This document shows, piece after piece, positions 17,441 through 27,842 of a stretch of 64,000 bases of DNA. This DNA is from Ureibacillus acetophenoni (GTDB taxonomy: Bacteria; Bacillota; Bacilli; Bacillales_A; Planococcaceae). The notes beneath the pieces were generated by a model, which saw nothing but the letters and a program-made list of their open reading frames with translations, had not been told where the DNA came from and made no database searches. Numbering within the stretch: the first letter of the stretch is position 1; the number at the start of each line of letters is the position of its first letter. The position numbers were made by a program, and so were the translations under genes. The stretch spans positions 510,753 to 574,752 of the forward strand of contig NZ_OBQC01000002.1 in assembly GCF_900220965.1 (NCBI RefSeq). Direction: 5' to 3'.

Positions 17441-20386
17441 TTAGTTAAACATTGAATTTAAATCTGCTTCTGTAATATATACTTCCCTCGGCTTACTTCC
17501 TCGTTGTTCAGATATAAAGCCATTTTTCTCAAGTAAATCCATCATACGTGCTGCACGATTATATCCAATCTGATAATTACGCTGAATTGATGAAGTTGAA
17601 GCGGTTCCTTGTTCATAAACGAATCGACACACCTCTTCAAAGAGTTCATCGTATTCTTCAACCATCTCAGTTTTCTTAAGTAATTCTTCATGCTCAAACA
17701 TATAATTTGGCGTACCTTGACTTCTAACATGATCAATAATTTCTTCAATCTCATCATCCGTAACAAAAGTTCCTTGAATACGGATTGGTGCGCTCATACC
17801 ATTTCCAAGATAAAGCATATCTCCACGACCTAGTAACCTTTCAGCACCTTGACTATCTAAAATTGTTCTAGAATCAATTTGTGATGATACTGCAAAGGCA
17901 ATACGTGTTGGAATATTAGACTTGATCAAGCCTGTAATAACATCTACTGATGGTCGTTGTGTAGCAACTATTAAATGAATACCACAAGCTCTTGCTTTTT
18001 GAGCAATACGAGCAATGGATTCTTCCACATCGCTTGGAGCCATCATCATTAGATCTGCTAACTCATCAATTACAATCAAAATATATGGTAATTTATTTTT
18101 ATTGCCATTCTTTTCAGCTTGCTTATTATACCTAGATAAATCACGAACTCCGACATGGGCAAATAATTGATAACGTCTCTCCATTTCATCCACAGCCCAT
18201 TTAAGTGCTGCAGTTGCCGTTTTTACATCGGTAATAACAGGGCTCACTAAATGAGGTATGTTATTAAATGGTGCTAGTTCAACGACCTTCGGATCAATGA
18301 GCATCAATTTTAATTCGTGTGGGTCTGCTTTATATAATAGACTTACTAAAATTGAATTAATACATACTGATTTTCCTGAACCAGTTGCACCTGCAATTAA
18401 CCCATGGGGCATTTTACGTAGATCAATTGTAATTGGCTTTCCTGTTAAATCCAATCCTAACGCTGCTTCTAAGGGTGATTCCGATTCATTAAACATTTCA
18501 CTTCGAACCACTTCAGAAAGACGTACGGCTCTTGATATACGGTTTGGAATTTCTATACCAATTGAACTTTTCCCAGGTATTGGCGCTTGTATACGAATAT
18601 CTTTTGCCGCTAAAGCAAGTTTTAAATCATCGGCTAGATTTTTTATCTTACTTACTTTCGTTCCATGACCAACTGTAATTTCAAATTGTGTTACTGCAGG
18701 TCCTTGAACGATGGATTCTATCTGAGCTGTCACTTGAAAATGTGACAAGGATTCTACTAAATTATTTGCTTGGGATTCCATCCATTCCCGGTCTTCTGTT
18801 TTTCCTTCCGGCGGTATTAAGTAATCATATGTTGGTTTCTCATACTCAACATAAGAATCTTGTAATTCCGCAACTTCCACTTCGTCTACTTTTTCGACAA
18901 TATCTTCTTGAGGTAAATTCTGATCTACACTTAGTGTAGGTTTAGCAGAATTTTCATCATTCTTCGTTTCTACTTGTTCGATTGACGGCGGATTTACTTT
19001 TTGTAAAGATTGTTTCAATTTTAACTTTTCTTTGTCTGACTTCAGCATTATGACATTAAAAGGTATTTTACTGCCCGAAGATATTTTATTATCTTTATTG
19101 TCATCATTATGAATAATTTGTTCTTCTTCTACATTATTCAATGGCTGTGCCAAAATTTCTTTTGGAAGTGTTTCATTTTCATCATCAACTACCGTAGCAG
19201 TACTATTGAGAGCAGATTCTTCCTCTTCTTGGTCATTAATATCTTCTTCTTGGAATTCTTGTGAAATAACTTCCTCAATTTCTAAAGCTTCTTCATTGTT
19301 TACCGTTACTTCAACATCTTCGAATTCCTCTAATTCTTCAACCATGTCAGTTTCAATCTCATTAAATTCTATAACAATCTCATCATCAACGATTTCTTCT
19401 ACATCTTTAACTGTTTCAAGTTCATTTTCATCGATAAATTCTTCGTCATAATCATCAATTTCATCGCAGTCTTCAATGTTATCATCATATGTTTCAACTA
19501 CATCATCGTAATCAATGGATTCTAAATATAATTCTTCTTTCTCTTCTTCTTTGTTCACTTCAAGTGATTTGAAATTATCATTCATTGACAATTCATCGTT
19601 AGCTAATTGTTGAACTAATAATTGGTCATGACTATTTTGAACGTTATCCATTTTTACATGTTCATTAATGTTTTTATCTGTCTTGTCATGAGTAGGTTGT
19701 TCAATTTGTACGTTATTTACTTTCACCTCATTATTTAACATAACTGTGCTAGCAACTTCCTGTGAGGCTAAAACGACCTCTTCTACCGCACTATTAGATA
19801 CTTCTGTTTTAGTGTTATTGCTTTGTGTATTTTTTTGTTCATTTTTTTGATTTAGTAATTGATTTATCGTACTTGGCTTTTTAAATCCATGAACAGGCGA
19901 AGGTACTTGTGTTGGAACAAATCTTCTTCGAGTTGCTTCTTGTATTTCTGTATTTTCTATTTCTATTTGTTTTTTACTAGATTTTTTATACTCGTTTGTT
20001 GAGAGTTTTTGTTTAGGCTGTAATTGTTTATTTTGTATACTTTGTCTTCTAACAGTCTTCCCTTTACCATTTCTTCTTTGTTCCAGTAGTTCACGAATAC
20101 CTGAAACTTCAACATCATATACAATTTTACTTGGCGTTTCTTTATAATTTTCAGGTTCGTATGTTCTATTAATATTACTTTTAGTATTGATTGGATCAGT
20201 ATCGTGTTTAAATTGATCAATTTCGTCATCTGCTATAATTGGAAAACGAAAAGAACGTCGGTTGTTCGTTTCATTAGTCTTTTCTTCTTCAATCACTTCT
20301 TCTTCATCATCAAATGGAACATCGTCTTCATATTGATCGATGTCTTCTGTAAAAAATCTATTAAATTTCTTTTTAAACCAATTCAT
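17441..20386 (-). CDS. sftA: DNA translocase SftA (FtsK/SpoIIIE family, soluble)
   Basis: ATP-driven DNA pump that in B. subtilis clears chromosome DNA from the division septum. It is 981 residues. No membrane helices precede the motor, which distinguishes SftA from SpoIIIE. A long low-complexity linker (about residues 20-500) includes a strongly acidic block rich in Glu and Asp at about 280-420. Then come the alpha/beta motor with Walker A GATGSGKSVC, Walker B ILIVIDELADLM, VATQRPSVDVITG, and a C-terminal winged-helix gamma domain (SIQRNYQIGYNRAARMMDLLEKNG) that reads orienting sequences. Its neighbours murC and ytpR match B. subtilis. Confidence 0.95.
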   Translation of the reverse strand: MNWFKKKFNRFFTEDIDQYEDDVPFDDEEEVIEEEKTNETNNRRSFRFPIIADDEIDQFKHDTDPINTKSNINRTYEPENYKETPSKIVYDVEVSGIRELLEQRRNGKGKTVRRQSIQNKQLQPKQKLSTNEYKKSSKKQIEIENTEIQEATRRRFVPTQVPSPVHGFKKPSTINQLLNQKNEQKNTQSNNTKTEVSNSAVEEVVLASQEVASTVMLNNEVKVNNVQIEQPTHDKTDKNINEHVKMDNVQNSHDQLLVQQLANDELSMNDNFKSLEVNKEEEKEELYLESIDYDDVVETYDDNIEDCDEIDDYDEEFIDENELETVKDVEEIVDDEIVIEFNEIETDMVEELEEFEDVEVTVNNEEALEIEEVISQEFQEEDINDQEEEESALNSTATVVDDENETLPKEILAQPLNNVEEEQIIHNDDNKDNKISSGSKIPFNVIMLKSDKEKLKLKQSLQKVNPPSIEQVETKNDENSAKPTLSVDQNLPQEDIVEKVDEVEVAELQDSYVEYEKPTYDYLIPPEGKTEDREWMESQANNLVESLSHFQVTAQIESIVQGPAVTQFEITVGHGTKVSKIKNLADDLKLALAAKDIRIQAPIPGKSSIGIEIPNRISRAVRLSEVVRSEMFNESESPLEAALGLDLTGKPITIDLRKMPHGLIAGATGSGKSVCINSILVSLLYKADPHELKLMLIDPKVVELAPFNNIPHLVSPVITDVKTATAALKWAVDEMERRYQLFAHVGVRDLSRYNKQAEKNGNKNKLPYILIVIDELADLMMMAPSDVEESIARIAQKARACGIHLIVATQRPSVDVITGLIKSNIPTRIAFAVSSQIDSRTILDSQGAERLLGRGDMLYLGNGMSAPIRIQGTFVTDDEIEEIIDHVRSQGTPNYMFEHEELLKKTEMVEEYDELFEEVCRFVYEQGTASTSSIQRNYQIGYNRAARMMDLLEKNGFISEQRGSKPREVYITEADLNSMFN

Positions 20387-20608
20387 AATTTATCACTCTC
20401 TTCTAAAACCTTGCATTTCTATTATATGATAATTAGTCGTCTAATAGTGTTTATTATTTACTTTTATGTATTATTTCTCATAGCCAAATATGACTAATCT
20501 CATAAATTATGATTAAAAACAAACAATCGTCTATTTAATCATTCATTCAGGTCAAAGCATAACATACTAATATTTCAATTAGATAACAATGAATAAACAA
20601 TTTAACAA

Positions 20609-20640
20609 TAAAAAATGCTAGAGAATTGATCTCTAGCATC
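20609..20640 (-). terminator. Terminator of ytpR
   Basis: ATGCTAGAGA-loop-TCTCTAGCAT, followed on the minus strand by TTTTTTATTG. It lies just after ytpR. Confidence 0.88.
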
Positions 20641-20651
20641 TAGATGAGACT

Positions 20652-21269
20652 TTATAGAGTTGTTGGAACGACAAATGGTGATCCAACTTCTGAATTATCT
20701 TCTAAAACTAAAATTCCTTTTGCACTTGGTGCGTTAGGAATCGCCAATTCGCGAGCTGAGCAAAGCATTCCATGAGATGCAACACCACGAAGTTCTGACT
20801 GTTTAATTACTAAACCAGAAGGCATAACGGCGCCAATTTTTGCAACAACAACTTTTTGGCCTGCCTCTACATTTGGTGCACCACATACAATTTGTAATGT
20901 TTCATCTCCAACATTTACTTTACAAATGCTTAACTTATCTGCATCAGGGTGTTTTTCTTTTTCTTCAACATACCCTACAACAAATTTTGGAGTGAAGTCT
21001 ACATTTAAAGAAATATCGACTTTATTTTCTACCATTGCTTTTTCAATTTTTTCAACAATTTCGGGAGTAACTTCTACATTTCCTTGTACGTCCAATTCAA
21101 TGTATTTACTAGCATTAAATAGATTAAATGCTTTTACTTCCTGCGTTGCTTGTTCCTTCAAAATTGCAAAATCACCAACGCGTTCAACTTCTGTTGTTAC
21201 AATCGGCTCAGTTGCTAATTGAACTAATAATACGTCACCTACATATGGTTTGTTGTAAGAAATAATCAT
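20652..21269 (-). CDS. ytpR: YtpR, tRNA-binding (EMAP/B2-like) domain protein
   Basis: Protein of 205 residues related to the N-terminal tRNA-binding part of phenylalanyl-tRNA synthetase beta chain. The OB-fold region (about 95-205: FVVGYVEEKEKHPDADKLSICKVNVG, LQIVCGAPNVEAGQKVVVAKIGA, GVASHGMLCSAREL) is the diagnostic part. Its target is not known; free-standing members are thought to bind tRNA or similar RNA. It overlaps ytpQ by 4 bases (ATGA), so the two form an operon. Confidence 0.92.
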   Translation of the reverse strand: MIISYNKPYVGDVLLVQLATEPIVTTEVERVGDFAILKEQATQEVKAFNLFNASKYIELDVQGNVEVTPEIVEKIEKAMVENKVDISLNVDFTPKFVVGYVEEKEKHPDADKLSICKVNVGDETLQIVCGAPNVEAGQKVVVAKIGAVMPSGLVIKQSELRGVASHGMLCSARELAIPNAPSAKGILVLEDNSEVGSPFVVPTTL

Positions 21270-22093
21270 TTTTCATCTTGCTCCTTATTTACTTTATTTT
21301 TAGCTAATATAAAGATCGGTTCAAGTTCCCCATCTTCATAGACAAATGATAACGAAGTAATTGGTACCATTCCAACTGAAAAGAAGTGCATTGTCATTTG
21401 AGCTAAAACATCGTATCCAACTTCATTTCGTATATCACCAATTATTAATACATCTTGATGTGGGACAGATACCGTCATATCTCCTTCAATTTTAGCACTC
21501 ATTTCTTTTAGGAAAGATTCATTTAGTATTCGGCTTGCATCATATCCGTCATTTTCGTTTAAGAAATAAAATATATTTCCAGCAACTTCATCTTTTTTAG
21601 TTTTAGTAGATAATTTTTTCACGGAAAAACGGGCAGCTTCTCGAATTTGTTTTTCAGTTACATTTAATTTTTCTAACATTTTTTCGTCGATAATTCGATA
21701 AGTTTTACCTAAATCAAGTGCATAAAAAATACGTGTTTCTGCAGTATGATCAGTTGTAATGAATGGAGACCCTTCTTTAGACTTTAGTGGAAAGGACGTG
21801 GAACGAATGATCGGAAAAACATTTGCTAATTCATAAATTTCTTCATTCGCTTCTTTTTCCATAGCTTCAAAGGTCTGCTCGATCGTATAGACAACTTCCG
21901 ATATCGCCTTTTCTTTCATTGTCTCGTATTTAGCTAAAATGTCAGATAAGTGTAACGTCATTCCATGTTTTAACTTTATATGGTCAATTCTTAAATCGTC
22001 TTTTTCACTATCAAAATGATATTCAAATCGATTTTCACCTAATTGCTCTTTTAATCGATCTACGAGTTCATGTGATTTCAACTTTACTTTCAC
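21266..22093 (-). CDS. ytpQ: YtpQ, DUF1444 (UPF0354) protein
   Basis: Conserved Bacillales protein of 275 residues without known function. It is a soluble alpha/beta protein, with features such as SEKDDLRIDHIKLKHG, FPIIRSTSFPLKSKEG and a C-terminal ALILA-like strand region (MVPITSLSFVYEDGELEPIFILAKNK). The start is GTG with GAGG almost touching it; a TTG four codons on would have better spacing, so the exact start is uncertain. It is coupled to ytpR. The B. subtilis neighbour ytpP (thioredoxin-like) is absent here; a lipoprotein gene stands upstream instead. Confidence 0.85.
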   Translation of the reverse strand: MKVKLKSHELVDRLKEQLGENRFEYHFDSEKDDLRIDHIKLKHGMTLHLSDILAKYETMKEKAISEVVYTIEQTFEAMEKEANEEIYELANVFPIIRSTSFPLKSKEGSPFITTDHTAETRIFYALDLGKTYRIIDEKMLEKLNVTEKQIREAARFSVKKLSTKTKKDEVAGNIFYFLNENDGYDASRILNESFLKEMSAKIEGDMTVSVPHQDVLIIGDIRNEVGYDVLAQMTMHFFSVGMVPITSLSFVYEDGELEPIFILAKNKVNKEQDEK

Positions 22094-22117
22094 CTCAATT
22101 GCTTTACAAAAATGAAG

Positions 22118-22152
22118 AGTTGTCCCGTTATAATCTATGGAACAACTCTAAG
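22118..22152 (-). terminator. Probable terminator after the lipoprotein gene
   Basis: AGAGTTGTTCC pairs with GGGACAACTCT on the minus strand, followed by TCATTTTTG. The U-run is weak. It lies between the lipoprotein stop and ytpQ. Confidence 0.55.
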
Positions 22153-22203
22153 AACGTCACATTCGGACATCCAATACATGTATATCATCATATCATAAAA
22201 TGG

Positions 22204-22716
22204 CTAGAAAGTTACAGAATGAGCTATTTGCATCATCTCTTGTAATGTAACATCAATATTTTTAGCAGAGGATAATGTAGATATTTTCACTCCACCACTG
22301 CTAGCAATTAGTTCATAACTATCTTCATCATTTTCAAGAATTGCAGTAAAACCGAAAGAATCATTAGTCTCAAACTTTTGCTCTTCAACAATTTCTTTAG
22401 CCTGATTTTCCTTGAATAAATCATATAGTAAATGACTGTTTTTTTGTTCATTCGGATTAACAAATAAGATAAAATGTTGGTCACCTTTTTTTAATAGGTA
22501 ATTCGTTTTATCTTCACTTTCTTCAATTGTATACCCTGTTGGTAAATATACTTCTATTTCACCAATCTCTTTATTTGTTTCTTTTGGTCCTTCTTTAAAC
22601 ATGGATTCTACATTTGTCATACCGGTCTCTATCTGTTCCTCAACTGGTTTTCCACAACCAGCGAGGACTAAAAGTATTAATAGTGTTGTTAATAGTAAAA
22701 ACAGTTTATTTTTCAC
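22204..22716 (-). CDS. Predicted lipoprotein, function unknown
   Basis: Protein of 170 residues. It has a clear lipoprotein signal: basic start MKNK, a hydrophobic core LFLLLTTLLILLVL and the lipobox LAGC at residues 18-21, so the mature protein should be lipid-anchored outside the membrane. The start codon is GTG behind AGGGAAAATA. The mature part is acidic and mixed alpha/beta (IEVYLPTGYTIEESEDKTNYLLKKGDQHFILFV). I recognise no named domain. It is on the same strand as the flanking genes but separated by 110 and 74 bases. Confidence 0.75.
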   Translation of the reverse strand: MKNKLFLLLTTLLILLVLAGCGKPVEEQIETGMTNVESMFKEGPKETNKEIGEIEVYLPTGYTIEESEDKTNYLLKKGDQHFILFVNPNEQKNSHLLYDLFKENQAKEIVEEQKFETNDSFGFTAILENDEDSYELIASSGGVKISTLSSAKNIDVTLQEMMQIAHSVTF

Positions 22717-22790
22717 TATTTTCCCTCACTTTCTGTAAGCGTGATGCTTAAATGAATAGTGTATCTAACATCTTATTAGTGTGCTTTAAA

Positions 22791-23312
22791 TTATTCATGT
22801 TCTTTCATAAAGAAATACTGACCTATTAATATCTTAACAATATGTTCAAACATTTCTGTTCTATCAATTAAGTTTGCTGTGAAAACACCAATTGCCCCTT
22901 TGTTGTGGCGAATGCCTTTTTCGTTTGTATAAGAATCCATAACTGGACCTAGTTCTCTTCCTATACGAATTTCATCTGCAATTTCTTCTGGTAATAAAAA
23001 CAAAGCCCCTGCTGCTGTTATGACAGTACCATCTTTTAATACAAGTGCTCCCCAATTACAACAATACATTTTGCCATCTATTTCTCTTACTCCACCTTCT
23101 AGGCCAAAATTCAAATCGGCTTGTGATATTTTTAATGAATTTAACGCACGATTGATTGCACCTTGTCTTGTCTCATCATCAGATCGTGGTTGTTCTGAGA
23201 CTTCAGAAGGGACTTCAAGATGATTGTATTCAACATTTTCAAGATAATTGTTTACTATATTTGTAACTGCTGCTGTTTTTGCTCTATTTTTTGTTCCTAT
23301 GGATACAAGCAT
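22791..23312 (-). CDS. DUF84 inosine/xanthosine triphosphatase-like protein
   Basis: House-cleaning nucleotidase of the YjjX/DUF84 family, expected to hydrolyse inosine and xanthosine triphosphates. The N-terminal IGTKNRAKTAAV and the motif FGLEGGVREIDGKMYCCNWGALV (in two parts) are characteristic, as is the ending GAIGVFTANLIDR. The start at 23312 is chosen because GGAG lies 9 bases upstream; two earlier candidates (TTG at 23327, ATG at 23321) overlap that ribosome site. About 173 residues. Confidence 0.85.
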   Translation of the reverse strand: MLVSIGTKNRAKTAAVTNIVNNYLENVEYNHLEVPSEVSEQPRSDDETRQGAINRALNSLKISQADLNFGLEGGVREIDGKMYCCNWGALVLKDGTVITAAGALFLLPEEIADEIRIGRELGPVMDSYTNEKGIRHNKGAIGVFTANLIDRTEMFEHIVKILIGQYFFMKEHE

Positions 23313-23398
23313 TATGTTCATCTCCAAAACTATTTATAATAGACACTATATTTTAACGAATAAAAAAGAAAAAAGATGCCAAGTGGCACCTTTTTACT

Positions 23399-24478
23399 TT
23401 ACACATTTGAGTGGATGGATTCAACTGTAGTACGGTCAGCTGATTTAACAAGTTTTACTAGTAATTCTTTAGCAGCTGCATAATCATCTACATGGATAAT
23501 GGATGCTGCTGTATGAATATATCGTGAACAGATCCCAATAACTGCACTTGGAATACCATTGTTTGAAGTGTGTACTCGTCCAGCATCTGTTCCGCCACCT
23601 GCTGAAACGAAGAATTGGTAAGGAATATTGTTTGACTCAGCAGTATCTAGTACAAATTCTCTCATACCACGGTGAGTAATCATCGTACGGTCAAATATAC
23701 GAACAAGTGCACCTTTTCCTAACTGTCCAAATTGTGATTTATCCCCTGTCGTATCATTTGCTGGTGAAGCATCTAAAGCAAAGAATAGATCTGGTTGAAT
23801 CATATTAGCAGAAACTTGTGCTCCTCTTAACCCAACTTCCTCCATAACGTTCGCACCTGAATACAGATGATTTGATACTTTTTCACCTTTTAGTTCTTTT
23901 AATAATTCGATAGCTAATCCACAACCATATCGATTATCCCAAGCTTTTGCCATTATTTTTTTAGGATTTGCCATTGGTGTAAATGGACATACTGGAATGA
24001 TAGATTGACCTGGTTGAATGCCTAGTTCTTTTGCATGTTCTTTACTATCAGCACCAACATCAATTAATAAATTTTTAATTTCAGTTGGTTTTGAACGTTC
24101 TTGTTCTGTTAATAAGTGAGGTGGTACGCTTGCAATTACCCCCGGAATTTCTTTATCTTTCGTATAAACTGTCACTCTTTGAGCTTGTAATACTTGGTTT
24201 GACCAACCACCTAATGGTTGAAAGCGAATCATTCCGTTTTCTGTAATACTTGTTACCATGAATGCTACTTCATCCATGTGGCCAGCTACTAATATTTTAG
24301 GAGCATTAGGATCTTCTGATTTTCTTACACCAAATATGCCGCCTAAATTGTCTTGAATGATTTCATCTGAATATTTTTCTAACTCTGAACGCATAAACTT
24401 TCTTACTGCGTGTTCATTACCAGGCGCACCAGGTAACTCTGTTAATGTTTTAAATAAACTAAAGGTCTCACTGTTCAA
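23399..24478 (-). CDS. ytoP: M42-family aminopeptidase YtoP
   Basis: Cytosolic di-metal aminopeptidase of the glutamyl aminopeptidase/cellulase-M group. Metal ligands are visible in [35 protein letters not shown] and [10 protein letters not shown], with the C-terminal SRYIHTAAS His. About 359 residues. The frame opens with GTG at 24487, but that overlaps the GGGGAG ribosome site. A TTG at 24478 has 8-base spacing and is the likelier start. It lies upstream of the DUF84 gene on the same strand. Confidence 0.92.
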   Translation of the reverse strand: MNSETFSLFKTLTELPGAPGNEHAVRKFMRSELEKYSDEIIQDNLGGIFGVRKSEDPNAPKILVAGHMDEVAFMVTSITENGMIRFQPLGGWSNQVLQAQRVTVYTKDKEIPGVIASVPPHLLTEQERSKPTEIKNLLIDVGADSKEHAKELGIQPGQSIIPVCPFTPMANPKKIMAKAWDNRYGCGLAIELLKELKGEKVSNHLYSGANVMEEVGLRGAQVSANMIQPDLFFALDASPANDTTGDKSQFGQLGKGALVRIFDRTMITHRGMREFVLDTAESNNIPYQFFVSAGGGTDAGRVHTSNNGIPSAVIGICSRYIHTAASIIHVDDYAAAKELLVKLVKSADRTTVESIHSNV

Positions 24479-24709
24479 AAGGTCCACTCCCCATCATATG
24501 TAAGTTGTTTTCTATTTTAGCACAATTAGAGCTGAATACCATATAATTCTAACATAGCAGTAATGTGTTTCGAACCATTTCGAATGTTGTGGATTCATGC
24601 ATGATTCTTGTATACTTTGCCCATTATGATTTTGAATATGAAAAAATACAGACAAGACGAAATGGAAATTTAATGATAAAATTATGAAAATTGTAAAGGA
24701 GGGTGGCAA

Positions 24710-25024
24710 TTGAAACTACGTAGTTTTTTAATAGGTATGGCAACAGGACTTGCAGCTGCAATTATCATAAAGGAAACAGCTGAAAGAGTTGCACCATTTA
24801 TTCCTGCAAATCAAGTATTGAATAGTGTAAAATCAGAATTTAAAAAAGAAGCTCCAATTGACGGTTCATGGATTTATATGAAAACTGAGGATTTCCATAA
24901 TGGGGTGACAACCATCCCTGTTTATAAAGGTGGCATATCAAGAGTCATCAACGGAGAAATGGAATCATTTGAATTTGCTGCAGATGCACGTTCAGGTGTG
25001 ATTGTGGATTTGAAAAGAATTTAA
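24710..25024 (+). CDS. ytzB: YtzB-like PepSY-domain small protein
   Basis: Small protein of 104 residues starting with TTG behind a strong AGGAGGG. It has an N-terminal hydrophobic segment (FLIGMATGLAAAIIIKE), then a PepSY-like fold with GSWIYMKTEDFHNGVTTIPVYKGGISRV and a terminal strand ADARSGVIVDLKRI. It is anchored or exported by the N-terminal helix. It stands alone on the plus strand between ytoP and ytnP, as in B. subtilis. PepSY domains often inhibit proteases, but the partner is unknown. Confidence 0.8.
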   Translation: MKLRSFLIGMATGLAAAIIIKETAERVAPFIPANQVLNSVKSEFKKEAPIDGSWIYMKTEDFHNGVTTIPVYKGGISRVINGEMESFEFAADARSGVIVDLKRI

Positions 25025-25042
25025 TTAAATTGATACGCGGAT

Positions 25043-25082
25043 TAATCACCTGTCCTCTTGAGAGCCAGGTGATTTGTTTTGT
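25043..25082 (+). terminator. Terminator of ytzB
   Basis: AATCACCTG pairs with CAGGTGATT across a 14-base loop, followed by TGTTTTGTG. Confidence 0.75.
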
Positions 25083-25185
25083 GTAAGGGAACTGGTTTTA
25101 TCACATTGAATGCTTCTATAAGACATTTCAGAACCATTTCAATGCGTATTCGCCCTATAACATTCGTTCCTTAATTCAATTCTAT

Positions 25186-25216
25186 TAAAAAAGCCTCCCT
25201 TGTAATTTCAAGGGAG
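25186..25216 (-). terminator. Terminator of ytnP
   Basis: On the minus strand CTCCCTTGA-loop-CAAGGGAG, then GCTTTTTTAATAG, starting 12 bases after the ytnP stop. Confidence 0.88.
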
Positions 25217-25227
25217 CCTCCTTCAAA

Positions 25228-26100
25228 TCAATTCTTCTGGAATTGAATATATGCCTCTTTACTTCTTTTTAAAGAGTCAACAATATCTTTACCTGTCTCA
25301 TCCCATTGAATCATTCTATAGTAAGCATCATGGTAGAAGATAAATTTATAACCTTGACTTAAAGCTTCTTTCATTAGCTTTTCTTTTGCAAACACACTTG
25401 TCATTGGGTAATCGTCGTATGCCATTACCCATAAAGGATTTTGATGTGCATGTGTTGGCATAATGTCTGCCATATGAAGCAATGTTTCTCCATTTTGGGT
25501 TAATTTAATAATTGCATGTCCATCACTATGTCCACCTGTATGAATCATTTCAATACCTGGGGCTACTACAATGGAATCCTTAAATGTTTCCACTTGGTGT
25601 TGAACAGGCTCCCAGTTCTCCTTCCAGTACGTATTACGAGAACGGATATTTGGATTGCGCATTTCTTCCCATTCAATTTCTGTTGTATAGATTTTTGCAT
25701 TTGGGAATGTAGGAACTAATTCTTCACCTTCCCAACGAGTGAGACCGCCTGCATGATCAAAATGTAAATGTGTCATTAGTACAACATCAATATCATTAGC
25801 TGTTAACCCTATCTTCTCTAAACTTTCTAATATAGCAGACTCTTCTGTTACCCCGTAATTTCGAAGTTGCTTTTCGTTTAACTTATTAAATCCAACACCA
25901 CTATCGATTAAATAGTTTTTCCCATCATATTGAATCAGAATCGGTTCTGTTGCACACTCGATTTGATTTTTTTCATTCACAGGATATTTTCTAGTCCATA
26001 AAGGTTTCGGTACTACTCCAAACATAGCTCCGCCGTCTAATGACGTAACGCCCCCATCTAGCCATGTAAGTGTCATGTTGTGAAAATGTAGTTTGTCCAT
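25228..26100 (-). CDS. ytnP: YtnP-like metallo-beta-lactamase-fold lactonase
   Basis: Zinc hydrolase of the MBL superfamily. B. subtilis YtnP is a lactonase able to quench signalling lactones. The dinuclear site motif [15 protein letters not shown] is complete, with the distal His in [13 protein letters not shown] and the Asp in [13 protein letters not shown]. Start: MDKLHFHNM at 26100, 6 bases behind GGGGAG; the nine extra residues of the longer frame include the ribosome site. 290 residues. Substrate is inferred from the family only. Confidence 0.88.
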   Translation of the reverse strand: MDKLHFHNMTLTWLDGGVTSLDGGAMFGVVPKPLWTRKYPVNEKNQIECATEPILIQYDGKNYLIDSGVGFNKLNEKQLRNYGVTEESAILESLEKIGLTANDIDVVLMTHLHFDHAGGLTRWEGEELVPTFPNAKIYTTEIEWEEMRNPNIRSRNTYWKENWEPVQHQVETFKDSIVVAPGIEMIHTGGHSDGHAIIKLTQNGETLLHMADIMPTHAHQNPLWVMAYDDYPMTSVFAKEKLMKEALSQGYKFIFYHDAYYRMIQWDETGKDIVDSLKRSKEAYIQFQKN

Positions 26101-26166
26101 CCATTTCTCCCCTTTACAATTGTTCAACTACGAATATAGCATTCGCACCTGAGCACAATATGTTAT

Positions 26167-26814
26167 CTATTTTGAAATAAATTGTGCTTCTAGTCTGTAA
26201 ATCGGCTGCCCCTTTTGAGAAAACTTTTCTTCATACTCTGTCATGATATTGCCTTCTGGCATATTAGCATGTAAATCAAGTGAAACATATTTTAGTAACA
26301 TACCATAATGTGACATATTCACTAATGAATATTCAAAAAGTCCTCGGTTATCCGTTTTAAAATGTATTTCCCCATTGTCAATCAATATAGATTCATATAA
26401 TTTTAAAAATCCATCTGAAGTTAAGCGTCGTTTTTCATGACGGGCTTTTGGCCATGGATCAGAAAAATTCAAATACACTCGACTTACATCGTTTTTCTCA
26501 AAATACTTTGCTAAATCTGCACCATTCACTTTTAATAATCGTAAATTACTTGGTGAGTTTGCTTCTAATACTTTTTCTAACGCACTTACGATAACACTAT
26601 CATAAAGTTCAATACCAATATAATTAATATCGGGATTTTGTAGTGCCATCCCAGTTACAAATTGTCCTTTTCCAGTCCCAACCTCAATATGTACAGGGTT
26701 GTCGTTGCCAAAAATTTCATTCCACTTTCCTAAATGTTCTTCTGGATTTGGAATAATAATTTCTGGATGTTCATTAATAAAATCTAATGCCCATGGTTTA
26801 TTTCTTAATCTCAC
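26167..26814 (-). CDS. trmB: tRNA (guanine-N7-)-methyltransferase
   Basis: SAM-dependent enzyme making m7G46 in tRNA. It is 215 residues, starting with GTG and MRLRNKPWA, typical of the family. SAM-binding [16 protein letters not shown], the acidic loop GIELYDSVI and the catalytic region [18 protein letters not shown] are present. It is B. subtilis ytmQ by position, between ytnP and ytlR. Confidence 0.96.
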   Translation of the reverse strand: MRLRNKPWALDFINEHPEIIIPNPEEHLGKWNEIFGNDNPVHIEVGTGKGQFVTGMALQNPDINYIGIELYDSVIVSALEKVLEANSPSNLRLLKVNGADLAKYFEKNDVSRVYLNFSDPWPKARHEKRRLTSDGFLKLYESILIDNGEIHFKTDNRGLFEYSLVNMSHYGMLLKYVSLDLHANMPEGNIMTEYEEKFSQKGQPIYRLEAQFISK

Positions 26815-26865
26815 TGTCTTTCTTCCTCATTTCTTAGATGTACGTAAATTTTATAACATTATAAC

Positions 26866-27825
26866 TTATCTCGAAAGATTTGGCGTGGAATTTCTATTGT
26901 AGTCTGTAGAAATCCAATAATCTTTTAGAATTCGATATGTAATAGGAGAATTTTGATTTGTAGAACCTAATACTTCTCCATCTGCATGGAAATACTGAGG
27001 CTCTTCGACTCGAACTTGAATTTGTGTTCCCTTCAATTGGGTAACTTCTGATAGTTTTGTATGTGTTCCCAAAAATACGGTACCAAACAAAAATAATAGC
27101 TTCAAATGATGAAGATTGTGAACAATGGTCACTTCAAGTACACCATCATCTGGTTTTGATTCAGGCGAAAGTTTCATTCCTCCACCGAAATATGGCTGAT
27201 TACTTACTGTAACAAACCAAGCTTTTTTGTATTCAAATCGCCTATTATCTACTATAACCTCTATATTAAAAGGCTTAAATGTAAATAATGAAGTAATTGT
27301 TAAAAAACCATAACTGAGTTTGCCTAATCCGAATTTATTTAACAGTCCTTTTATTTTTGAACGATTTGCATTCCTCGAAACGAATCCGTCAAATCCAATA
27401 CCAGCATTATTAATAAATTTCCGATTCATATCTAACGTGGCTTGGATTAGACCACTGTCCATTCTCATTCCATAAGGAGTTTTCAAAAATAATTCAATCT
27501 CCTTTGCGGACTGAAAGGAATGATATGCTCTTGAGTAGTCATTACCCGATCCTGCTTTGACAAATCCAATGTATATATTACTTTTTTCTACAATGCCATT
27601 TAACACTTCATGTATCGTTCCATCTCCACCCACTGCAACAATCAATGCAAAATCACTTTGATGTAAGTTACTATTTGAAATAGACTCGGATAATTGTAGT
27701 GCATGACCACTAAATTGGGTAATATGTTCGAAATATTGTACGGATAATTGATCTTTCAGTTTGTTCCATATCTTCTTCCCTTTACCATTACCAGCCTTTT
27801 CATTGACGATAAAATGAACTTCCAC
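26866..27825 (-). CDS. ytlR: Diacylglycerol/lipid kinase-like protein YtlR
   Basis: Member of the DAGK catalytic-domain family, expected to phosphorylate a lipid or sphingosine-like alcohol with ATP. The nucleotide site is VNEKAGNGKGKK plus VAVGGDGTIHEVLNG, followed by VKAGSGNDYSRA and, later, PDDGVLEVTIVHN. 319 residues, with a GTG start behind AAAGGATGG. It lies just upstream of trmB and downstream of ytlQ, as in B. subtilis. The real substrate is not known. Confidence 0.88.
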   Translation of the reverse strand: MEVHFIVNEKAGNGKGKKIWNKLKDQLSVQYFEHITQFSGHALQLSESISNSNLHQSDFALIVAVGGDGTIHEVLNGIVEKSNIYIGFVKAGSGNDYSRAYHSFQSAKEIELFLKTPYGMRMDSGLIQATLDMNRKFINNAGIGFDGFVSRNANRSKIKGLLNKFGLGKLSYGFLTITSLFTFKPFNIEVIVDNRRFEYKKAWFVTVSNQPYFGGGMKLSPESKPDDGVLEVTIVHNLHHLKLLFLFGTVFLGTHTKLSEVTQLKGTQIQVRVEEPQYFHADGEVLGSTNQNSPITYRILKDYWISTDYNRNSTPNLSR

Positions 27826-27842
27826 TTACACCATCCTTTCAT

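Noticed and set aside
19206..19451. Serine-rich 81-codon plus-strand frame
   Set aside because: Shadow of the acidic linker of sftA (Glu/Asp codons read on the opposite strand give Ser/Phe-rich peptides).
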